Virus record (IMG/VR): IMGVR_UViG_3300028608_000085
Coordinates: 1-23,105 of that record
Reading direction: 5' to 3' (one strand)
Origin: a virus
DNA: 23,105 nt
Within the stretch, counting starts at the first letter, position 1. The number at the start of each line of letters is the position of its first letter. The notes beneath the pieces were generated by a model that ran no database searches, was not told the origin of the DNA, and saw only the letters and a program-made list of their open reading frames with translations. Of this stretch, positions 15,143 through 20,770 are shown piece by piece. The translations under genes were made by a program, and so were the position numbers.

Positions 15143-16413
15143 TGTGCAAGCATCCTTTCGATATCGCGCTGTTGCAGCTCCAGCTGCGCCCGCACGGCAG
15201 GGTCGTTAAGGTCGGGTTTGCTCTTGCCTGCGTCGACCATGTTCAGAGGCTGCAAGTAGATATCGCCACCCGCTACAGGCGGCATGTTCTCCAAACGCCG
15301 GATGTCGTTGACCGAGAGCCAGCCCCATTGCCGCCCGATCGCATAGGCTTCGTAGCGACTTTTCTGATCGCCGCGCATGAGGCCGGCCAGGTTGAATTCG
15401 ATGAAGTAGTCGCGCCGATCTTGGGGCAGCAGGAAGTCACGCATCATCGCCTGCTCATGACGCTTGACCCATGGCAACAAGCCGAACACCACGAACTGAA
15501 TCAGCAGCTGCTCAATGGTGTTGTAGTTTGCTTTGTCCAGGTCGTTGACCATCGGCAATGGGATCTTGTAGATCCGCGCGCAATCGACACCGGACAACTT
15601 GAGGATACCGATGATCTCCGCATCCACGTTGGTCATGGAGACTGGTCTGAAGGTCATCCCTTCCTGCAACATCGCGACCTTTTTCGCGTTATCCATGCCG
15701 CCAAATTTATTTCCCCACTGATCCAGCACCCGATCAATCGATCCCTGATCCTTGATCGCCGGCGCCTCGCGAGGCCGCTCGATCACACCGGAGACGGAGG
15801 CACCGTTGGCAAACGACTTGCCGGTGTACTGGCGTACCGCTTGTGCCAGCCCCACCGCCTCCGCGTGTAGCAAGATCGGCGACAATCCCTCGTAGAAGTT
15901 ATGCGCGTGCCAGCGCACATGATGTACCTGACGCATTGCCAACCGCTCAGAGTGGGCTCCGACCTGGTAGTACGGCAGCAGATCGCTGCCCTTGCACACA
16001 ACGACCTGATCGTTGTGCAGCGGCCAGAGTGCGGTGACGTTGCCGTCCTCGCGACGCTCCATGAAGCTATAACTGTTGCCTCGTAACCCCAAGGCCATCT
16101 GGCCGCACTCGCGGTGTTCGTAAGGGGTCTGAAAGCCATTCGGCTGATAACGCAGTACGTCGTAAAGCGGATGGTTGATCGCGGCATCACGCTGGCCGTT
16201 TTCTTTGCGCCGGTACAGCTCCAGAGGCAGCTGCGCCACGCTCTCAGCGAGCAAGGTCACGCAGTTTTGAACAATCGGCACCGCCAGTGCCGACTCCGGC
16301 GTCACCCGGACGCCGGAGCTGTTTCCACCCGAACCGATCAGCCCGCGCCATACGCCACCACCAGTATTCGGCACCGCGCTGGGCAGGGCGCCGCGTTGCT
16401 TGCTGAGGAACAT
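15139..16413 (-). CDS. Portal protein, HK97 family
   Basis: 424 residues with the features of HK97-type portals: an N-terminal VTPESALAVPIVQNCVTLLA segment, then AESVAQLPLELYRR, NHPLYDVLRYQPN, GNSYSFMERREDGNV and the late block RQWGWLSVNDIRRLENMPPV. It forms the dodecameric ring through which DNA enters and leaves the head. Start ATG 16413 has GGGAGGAGG upstream. It follows a small membrane protein and overlaps the protease gene by 4 bases. Length is normal for the family. The C-terminus (QLELQQRDIERMLAQ) is a short helix. Confidence 0.93.
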   Translation of the reverse strand: MFLSKQRGALPSAVPNTGGGVWRGLIGSGGNSSGVRVTPESALAVPIVQNCVTLLAESVAQLPLELYRRKENGQRDAAINHPLYDVLRYQPNGFQTPYEHRECGQMALGLRGNSYSFMERREDGNVTALWPLHNDQVVVCKGSDLLPYYQVGAHSERLAMRQVHHVRWHAHNFYEGLSPILLHAEAVGLAQAVRQYTGKSFANGASVSGVIERPREAPAIKDQGSIDRVLDQWGNKFGGMDNAKKVAMLQEGMTFRPVSMTNVDAEIIGILKLSGVDCARIYKIPLPMVNDLDKANYNTIEQLLIQFVVFGLLPWVKRHEQAMMRDFLLPQDRRDYFIEFNLAGLMRGDQKSRYEAYAIGRQWGWLSVNDIRRLENMPPVAGGDIYLQPLNMVDAGKSKPDLNDPAVRAQLELQQRDIERMLAQ

Positions 16414-16415
16414 AA

Positions 16416-16604
16416 TCAGCCTCCTCCCGCATCAGGCTTGGGTTTAGGACCGGCAGCAGCCTTATCAGCCAGATAAGACCAACACATCAACAGCACTCCG
16501 CCAGTGATGAGTGCCGCCGGAACATTCAGCAGAGCCACGCCGGCGATCAGTAGACCGAAGCCCAACAGGCCCGCGATCCAGGCCAGCAGTTCAAGATGAT
16601 TCAT
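16416..16604 (-). CDS. Small two-helix membrane protein between terminase and portal
   Basis: 62 residues, with two hydrophobic segments (about 5-26 and 28-46: ELLAWIAGLLGFGLLIAGVA and PAALITGGVLLMCWSYLA) and a short Lys/Pro/Gly-rich tail. The ATG overlaps the TerL stop, so it is translationally coupled. Function unknown. The size and topology could fit a small holin/antiholin-like or packaging-associated membrane protein, but a separate holin is encoded upstream. Clear start and overlap make a real gene likely. Confidence 0.75.
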   Translation of the reverse strand: MNHLELLAWIAGLLGFGLLIAGVALLNVPAALITGGVLLMCWSYLADKAAAGPKPKPDAGGG

Positions 16605-18418
16605 ATGCCTGCCCCTTCGTCATAAATGGATGTACCACTGCCTTCAATGGCGGTACCGCTCAGACCAGTCGCCATCAGTCCCGCGATGATTCCGTCGATG
16701 CGGCCGGTGGCTTTGGCTTTGTCTGCCTTTCGGTTGCCCGCCGGATCACTGACAATCACGGCGTTACCCGCGCACCAGGTCATCACCGGATTGCCGTCAT
16801 GCCGCAGGGTTTCAACATCGCGGACTTCGCTGACGACATGAAAGTCGACGGGGTCCAGATCGATGACTTCGCCTTGTGGCGGCAGGCCCAACAACCGGCG
16901 CTCGAATTCGTCGACAGCTGGCCCCATATCCTTGAAGCCCTGTCCGAACGGTGCCATTTCTGGCAGCTCGATATCGTGCTCACTCATCAACTGCATCAAG
17001 TCTTCAATCCGCCAGCGGTCATAGGCGATCTTGCGCACATCGAAGTACGCACAGATCGTCTGCAAACGCCGCAGTACGTAGAGCTTGCTGATCGCTCGAC
17101 CGGGAGTGGTCTCAAGTTCTTTGTTCTTGATCCACAGGGCATAGGGAACCTTGTCGCGCTTTTCCCGTTCAGCCAGGTCGTGATCCGGAATCCAGAAGTA
17201 CGGCAGCAAACGCCAGTGCGGATCCGCCGCTGTCGGATAGAACAGCAGTACGAAGGCCGTGAGGTCGGTGGTACTGGCAAGGTCGAGCCCGCCCACGCAC
17301 GGCCGGTTTCGCAGCATGCGCATTGGCACCCGCTCGATTGCCTGGCTCCAAATGTCCCACGAAATCCATGGCGATTCGGCCTGGGTCCATTCGCAGAAGT
17401 TCAGACGCCGCACCACCGACTCTTGGGCTGGCAGACCGCGTGCTGATTGGACCTGTTCGCGCAAATACTTGCGGCCTGGAATCCCATCGGTCTGGCCGTC
17501 GGCAATGAAGTCGAGCGAAGGATTGACCTTGGGCCAGCAAGTCTCGTCCCTGAACGGATCATCGCCATCATCCAGAGAGCAGATAAAAGCAAAAAAGCTG
17601 TCGTCGTCTTCCTTGCCTGCGCAGATGCGCACGCCCAGATCGTGGTACTGACCGCAGACTGTTTTTTTGTCCGAGCCACTGTTGGTGATCATCACCACCA
17701 TGGCCTTGCGCCGGTTTTTGGTACCGGCACGCATCATGTTCACGGTGGTGGCTGTTTTGTGCTCATGCAGTTCGTCCAGCAAGCCGATGTGCGGACGCGG
17801 GCCGGACTGGCCTTCGTCAGCGCTGATCGGCTTGAAGAATGACTTGGTGTTTGGGTAGTAGAGGTTCCACACCTTTTCGTCGCGACCCGACTGCACCACG
17901 CGGCTGGACATGTGCGGCGACATGCTCACCATGCTCACGGCGTCGCGGAACAGGATCATGGCCTGATCACGCTTGGTCGCAGCGGCGTAGATTTCGGCGC
18001 GGTTTTCGCCATCTGAGACCAGGCCGTACAGACCGATGCCGGCTACCAGGGGGCTCTTTCCCGAACCCTTTCCCGTCTCGATATAAGCCAGGCGAAAACG
18101 GCGGTACCCGTCTTCTGTCATCCACCCAAACAAACTACCGACCACGAATGTTTGCCACGGCGCGAGGTAAAACGGCATCCCCTCATAATCGCCGCCATTG
18201 AGGCAAAGCACTTCCTCAAAGAAGCCGATGGCTCGGTCTGCGGCCTCCTGATCCCAGATTAGACCGCGAGCGGCGCCGTGCTCGAGATCACGCAGGTGTC
18301 GCACACATGCGTTGCGAACATCAGGACCTGCAACAATTTCGTCTGCCAGAACTGCATGAGCGAAGGCCGCTACCCGGTCATCAACTGAAGTATCGGTTAG
18401 CGGCGTCTCGTTGCTCAT
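16601..18418 (-). CDS. terL: Terminase large subunit (HK97-type ATPase and nuclease)
   Basis: 605 residues from the ATG at 18418, chosen because AAGGTGAG lies about 10 bases upstream; an in-frame GTG at 18433 lacks a well-placed site. Residues about 114-122 hold the Walker A motif ETGKGSGKS and about 209-220 the Walker B strand PHIGLLDELHEH; MVVMITNSGS (about 240-249) fits the coupling motif. The C-terminal nuclease carries the acidic positions GLDLASTTD, KIAYDRWRIED and RIDGIIAGLMA. It is the packaging motor and, with TerS and HNH, cuts at cos. The start overlaps the end of terS by 38 bases, and the stop overlaps the next gene. Confidence 0.95.
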   Translation of the reverse strand: MSNETPLTDTSVDDRVAAFAHAVLADEIVAGPDVRNACVRHLRDLEHGAARGLIWDQEAADRAIGFFEEVLCLNGGDYEGMPFYLAPWQTFVVGSLFGWMTEDGYRRFRLAYIETGKGSGKSPLVAGIGLYGLVSDGENRAEIYAAATKRDQAMILFRDAVSMVSMSPHMSSRVVQSGRDEKVWNLYYPNTKSFFKPISADEGQSGPRPHIGLLDELHEHKTATTVNMMRAGTKNRRKAMVVMITNSGSDKKTVCGQYHDLGVRICAGKEDDDSFFAFICSLDDGDDPFRDETCWPKVNPSLDFIADGQTDGIPGRKYLREQVQSARGLPAQESVVRRLNFCEWTQAESPWISWDIWSQAIERVPMRMLRNRPCVGGLDLASTTDLTAFVLLFYPTAADPHWRLLPYFWIPDHDLAEREKRDKVPYALWIKNKELETTPGRAISKLYVLRRLQTICAYFDVRKIAYDRWRIEDLMQLMSEHDIELPEMAPFGQGFKDMGPAVDEFERRLLGLPPQGEVIDLDPVDFHVVSEVRDVETLRHDGNPVMTWCAGNAVIVSDPAGNRKADKAKATGRIDGIIAGLMATGLSGTAIEGSGTSIYDEGAGI

Positions 18419-18914
18419 TGGGGAAAAGCTCACCTTGCGGCGCAGGGGCCGTTTTTAGATTGCGGCGGGCCATAGGTGAGAACCCGAACTGAGCACCGGC
18501 AGCATTGGCACGCTTCTCGGCGTCATTCGCTAGCTGCCGCAAAACGTGCATTTGCTGGGCACCGGTCTTGAAGGTCTGAACATCGCCGCCAAGCTCATCG
18601 ACTGAAGCTGCGTTACGCTTCGTGATCAACCGTTGGTAGCGCAACCAATCGGCGTAAGCCTGGCAATACGTGGCCAAGGCCATTTGATCCAGCGTCGAAA
18701 TCAGCCCCAGCGCGGTGAGGTCTGGAATCAGACGCTCCCACTCGGCTACCGCATCATCACTGAGCACGTCGGGCATTGGTGGCGCGGCCACTGGAACCGC
18801 GGGTGACTTGATTTCCTCAATCAATTCGTCAAAGTTTTTCTTGCTGCGGTTGCCCTGCAAGATATGCAATGATGCGGGCATCGAAGGGCGCCCGGAATTT
18901 CCATTTCCTGCCAT
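18381..18914 (-). CDS. terS: Terminase small subunit (P27 family)
   Basis: 177 residues with the P27-type start: glycine-rich GNGNSGRPSMPASLHILQGN, then PPMPDVLSDDAVAEWERLIP, a family signature. The helical core LDQMALATYCQAYADWLRYQ and the C-terminal GFSPMARRNLKTAP are also typical. It recognises the packaging site and loads TerL. AGAGGTGA precedes the ATG at 18914. It lies immediately downstream of the probable cos region, which its N-terminal domain would bind. The C-terminal segment overlaps the terL start. No truncation seen. Confidence 0.93.
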   Translation of the reverse strand: MAGNGNSGRPSMPASLHILQGNRSKKNFDELIEEIKSPAVPVAAPPMPDVLSDDAVAEWERLIPDLTALGLISTLDQMALATYCQAYADWLRYQRLITKRNAASVDELGGDVQTFKTGAQQMHVLRQLANDAEKRANAAGAQFGFSPMARRNLKTAPAPQGELFPNEQRDAANRYFS

Positions 18915-19077
18915 GATTCACCTCTGAAATTCGATACCCCCCCTCTCCTTTTTTCCCGCATTTTGCACACGGAGGGCGAGAGGCGGTCTAGCTAGCGATA
19001 GGACAAAACTTTTTCACCCCCCCTACCCATAGCCTCTTGCTATGCACCACCACGATGCGAGTTACGCGTCCCCACAA
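18915..19077 (-). other. Probable cos / packaging-initiation region between HNH and terS
   Basis: A 163-base non-coding gap between the HNH and terS genes. It holds two exact copies of ACCCCCCCT (18935-18943 and 19016-19024), each next to a T run; a CTAGCTAG palindrome at 18988-18995; and a perfect 6-bp inverted repeat CATAGC-CTCTT-GCTATG at 19028-19044. In HK97-like cos phages the packaging site lies next to these genes. The exact nick positions are not determined here. Confidence 0.55.
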
Positions 19078-19440
19078 TCAGCGCCGATTCCAATGGTGAT
19101 TGGGGTCGAGGGGCATTCCGTCAGTCGTGCAACCAATCATTCGGCCAGTCTTTTCAAGGCGCTGCTTGGTCGAGTCGTGACAGAACTTACACAGTGGCTG
19201 CCAGTTGTCCTGACTCCAGAACAACTTCCACGCAGCCTTAATGCGAAGCGGATCACCGCTGTCCTTCGCATCCTTCAATCGAGGCGGGATCTTGTGGTCG
19301 ACAATGATCGAGGCAACAGGCCTCATGTCGGTCGAGCACATACAGCAGAATGGGTGCTCACGAAGGAATACATCCCGCGACTGTTGCCAGCGAAATCCGT
19401 AACCACGCTCAGCACTACTGCCCCTTCGATCACTGCTCAT
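19078..19440 (-). CDS. HNH endonuclease (packaging-associated)
   Basis: 120 residues from the ATG at 19440, which overlaps the holin 3' end by 11 bases; a longer frame would run further into the holin gene and is not needed. The zinc-binding and catalytic elements are visible in order: PFCCMC, IIVDHKIPPRLKDAKDSGDP and NWQPLCKFCHDSTKQR, giving a CxxC...DH...N...CxxCH layout. HNH proteins encoded beside terminase genes are established components of cos-type packaging machines that help TerL cut DNA. Its placement next to terS and a candidate cos site supports that role over a selfish homing role. Confidence 0.9.
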   Translation of the reverse strand: MSSDRRGSSAERGYGFRWQQSRDVFLREHPFCCMCSTDMRPVASIIVDHKIPPRLKDAKDSGDPLRIKAAWKLFWSQDNWQPLCKFCHDSTKQRLEKTGRMIGCTTDGMPLDPNHHWNRR

Positions 19441-19780
19441 GCTGGCTACCCGGGGGCACCTCGCAGATCCCAGCCTTCTTTGCCAACCAACGTGCGTACA
19501 ACCCACTAGCCACATCGGCGCCGAGACAAGCCACGACACTACCGATCGCAGCAGCTGTCATCAGGCTACAACCCAGTGCCGTGGCGAGCATTACCGTTGC
19601 CAGACCAAATACTGCCGAAGCACCGAAGCGCAACAGCACCCGCTTGACCAACACAGGTACCGCCATCCCTGCCGCATCAGCGCGCCACATCTCCCCGGTT
19701 AAACCTGCGAGCGCCACAAGAATCAGTAGCCAGGTAGGAAGATCGGCCAGCGACTGCTGCACCTCCTGTTCAGTCGACAT
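19430..19780 (-). CDS. Phage holin (three-helix, holin superfamily III-like)
   Basis: 116 residues from the ATG at 19780, with GAGGAGG at good spacing; the upstream in-frame extension to 19894 would read through a terminator and is rejected. Three hydrophobic segments appear: about 16-33 (TWLLILVALAGLTGEMW), about 52-70 (FGASAVFGLATVMLATALG) and about 74-93 (MTAAAIGSVVACLGADVASG), with a soluble basic C-terminal tail. The SLADLPTWLLILVALAGLTG start matches LydA/Phage_holin_3_3-type holins. It would form the membrane lesion that times lysis. No endolysin is adjacent, so the lysis genes appear split, with the other part outside the window. Confidence 0.8.
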   Translation of the reverse strand: MSTEQEVQQSLADLPTWLLILVALAGLTGEMWRADAAGMAVPVLVKRVLLRFGASAVFGLATVMLATALGCSLMTAAAIGSVVACLGADVASGLYARWLAKKAGICEVPPGSQHEQ

Positions 19781-19805
19781 GCGTTGCCTCCTCGGCAATG
19801 GAAAG

Positions 19806-19828
19806 AAAAACCCCGCCGAAGCGGGGTT
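19806..19828 (-). terminator. Intrinsic terminator upstream of holin (late leader terminator)
   Basis: Minus-strand CCCCGC-TTCG-GCGGGG followed by TTTTTC: a perfect 6-bp GC stem with a stable UUCG tetraloop. It lies 25 bases upstream of the holin start. All late genes lie downstream, so polymerase must either start after it or pass it. Its stem and loop resemble the terminator at 8060-8085. Confidence 0.9.
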
Positions 19829-19932
19829 AGGTGACCGGCTCAGGGAGGCCGGGTGTAGCTGCACAGCACGTGCGAGGTCAGCGCCAAGGCGCAAATTTCA
19901 TATCGTGGTGACTTTTTACTCCCTGAGTACGG

Positions 19933-19957
19933 AACCGAAAAGGGGGCGTTTTCGGTT
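19933..19957 (-). repeat. 9-bp perfect inverted repeat at end of Q-like gene
   Basis: AACCGAAAA and TTTTCGGTT flank a 7-base GC-rich loop. The repeat overlaps the TAA stop of the Q-like gene. It could end the early transcript weakly or serve as a protein-binding dyad; it is not followed by a T tract on the coding strand. Confidence 0.7.
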
Positions 19958-20438
19958 ATCCAGCTCGACGCAACTTTGACGCAACTTTGAGGAGACTTTG
20001 AGGCAAAACGCCCCGACCAGCGGTAAGCCATTGACGAGCATCGGAACGCTCGGCCAGCACCACCAGCAGTCGCTCATGCAGGCGATGCACCTGATCGTAG
20101 TAGGTCTGTTTCGCTCGCGACTCCAATCCCAGCAAATGTAGCTGCATCGACCAGGTCGGCGCCGGATCATCGCCATAACGCAAACCAGCCAACCGCATCA
20201 ATCGATCACCCTGCTCATCCTGACGCCCGATCTCCGACAGCGCCGCCCCTACTTGCTGGGCAACCGCATCAGGCCCAGCTCCTGCACCGAGGATGATCCG
20301 CGATCCCGGAGTGCCGCGAGGTGCCGACCCACCCCACTCCATGATGGTCGCCATCGGGCTACCCATGCCGCCGCTTTCGCCGTTCAGTCGGCATTGCTCA
20401 CCCCAGTGCTTCAAAACCGCTTCCATTGCCCCGATCAT
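19956..20438 (-). CDS. Putative late transcription regulator, antiterminator Q-like
   Basis: 160 residues from the ATG at 20438, whose ATG overlaps the TGA of the preceding ORF (ATGA); a second Met (MEAVLKHWGEQ) lies 4 codons in and is also possible. The layout resembles Q-type antiterminators and sigma-4-like regulators: an N-terminal LKHWGEQCRLNGES block, a helical middle (AQQVGAALSEIGRQDEQGDR), then RAKQTYYDQVHRLHERLLVV as a possible helix-turn-helix region. This is a fold-level impression, not a firm family match. The position, last early gene just before the late leader and terminator, strongly fits a Q function. The 3' end contains three tandem 11-mers. Confidence 0.6.
   Translation of the reverse strand: MIGAMEAVLKHWGEQCRLNGESGGMGSPMATIMEWGGSAPRGTPGSRIILGAGAGPDAVAQQVGAALSEIGRQDEQGDRLMRLAGLRYGDDPAPTWSMQLHLLGLESRAKQTYYDQVHRLHERLLVVLAERSDARQWLTAGRGVLPQSLLKVASKLRRAG
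19967..19999 (-). repeat. Three tandem 11-bp repeats at the 3' end of the Q-like gene
   Basis: On the plus strand GACGCAACTTT occurs twice exactly (19967-19977, 19978-19988), followed by a diverged GAGGAGACTTT (19989-19999). It codes for the C-terminal residues of the Q-like protein. Because 11 is not a multiple of 3, the copies are read in different frames, so protein repetition is not the reason for the pattern. Confidence 0.75.
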
Positions 20439-20770
20439 CGCCCTTTCCCCCGAAAAACCGAACCCAACACAAAAAACCCGCAACCCAACACAAACCCAGC
20501 ACAAATAAATCCCTTAAAAATCAATATCTTCAATCTATCTGTGTTGAGTGTGTTGGGTTTGTTAGGTTTTTCTGCCCTCGCATAAGAAAAATTTCCGCCC
20601 TCCGTTTTCGCTGTAAATAACATCACGCATGCGCGCACGCGACGCCAAACCCAACACACCCAACACACTGCCCGCAAACCCACGGGATTAAAGGCCTTAA
20701 ACTGTGCTGGGTCGCCAAAACCAACCCGACACACGCCCGACACACCCAACACACTATTAGGCGTATTCAT
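20435..20770 (-). CDS. Repeat-derived 111-residue ORF, function unknown (may be a DNA/RNA element rather than a protein)
   Basis: An ATG at 20770 overlaps the primase/helicase stop (ATGA), and its own TGA at 20435 overlaps the next ATG, so it is fully coupled in the operon. The protein (MNTPNSVLGVSGVCRVGFGD) has repeated Val-Gly-Cys-Trp-rich runs (VCWVCWVWRR, CAGFVLGCGFFVLGSV) and a KPNKPNTLNT segment, all of which are translations of one nonamer in different orientation and frame. This indicates that the nucleotide repeat, not the protein, may be selected. I recognise no domain. It may be translated simply to hand ribosomes from helicase to regulator, or encode a small hydrophobic protein. 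Confidence 0.5.
   Translation of the reverse strand: MNTPNSVLGVSGVCRVGFGDPAQFKAFNPVGLRAVCWVCWVWRRVRACVMLFTAKTEGGNFSYARAEKPNKPNTLNTDRLKILIFKGFICAGFVLGCGFFVLGSVFRGKGR
20463..20753 (-). repeat. Nonamer array CCCAACACA / TGTGTTGGG (iteron-like)
   Basis: Plus-strand CCCAACACA is exact at 20463, 20484, 20650, 20659 and 20745, with one-mismatch copies at 20495, 20725 and 20736. The reverse orientation is exact at 20549, with one-mismatch copies at 20540 and 20703. That is 11 copies in about 290 bases, some in tandem. A stretch of about 78% AT lies at 20504-20539. The primase/helicase gene is adjacent. Confidence 0.85.
20540..20667 (-). repeat. 22-bp inverted repeat within the nonamer array
   Basis: Arms 20540-20561 and 20646-20667 are reverse complements at 21 of 22 positions, 84 bases apart. 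In minus-strand RNA the single difference is a G-U wobble, so a continuous 22-bp stem can form. The loop contains the AAAAATTT-like AT-rich bases and a CGCATGCG palindrome (20626-20633). Confidence 0.85.

Larger units (their letters stand above)
19781..19957 (-). promoter_or_regulatory. Late-operon leader: probable late promoter / antitermination region
   Basis: A 175-base gap between the Q-like gene and the holin. On the minus strand it holds a 9-bp inverted repeat (19933-19957), a GCGCCAAGGCGC dyad (19881-19892), a CCGGC...GCCGG hairpin (19835-19852) and a terminator (19806-19828). This is the layout of a lambda PR'-qut-tR' leader. No confident -35/-10 pair was found, so promoter position is open. 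RNA-seq would show a short terminated transcript if right. Confidence 0.45.

Noticed and set aside
15121-15870. Long plus-strand frame (249 codons) opposite the portal gene
   Set aside because: It lies wholly antisense to the portal gene, whose protein is clearly conserved in type. No ribosome site or recognisable domain; typical high-GC shadow frame.
16511-17446. Long plus-strand frame (311 codons) opposite terL
   Set aside because: Antisense to the terminase nuclease domain with its conserved acidic motifs; composition is that of a shadow frame.
19441-19539. Longer start for the HNH gene at 19539
   Set aside because: It would overlap most of the holin C-terminal coding region and add residues with no relation to HNH proteins; the ATG at 19440 gives a normal short overlap.
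19781-19894. Upstream extension of the holin frame to 19894
   Set aside because: It would translate through the terminator hairpin and has no ribosome site, while GAGGAGG precedes the ATG at 19780.
19835-19930. A tRNA or small structured RNA gene in the late leader
   Set aside because: Local hairpins exist but no cloverleaf, T-arm consensus or CCA end could be drawn.
20463-20753. CRISPR array
   Set aside because: The repeat unit is 9 bases, in both orientations and partly tandem, with no regular spacers and no cas genes.
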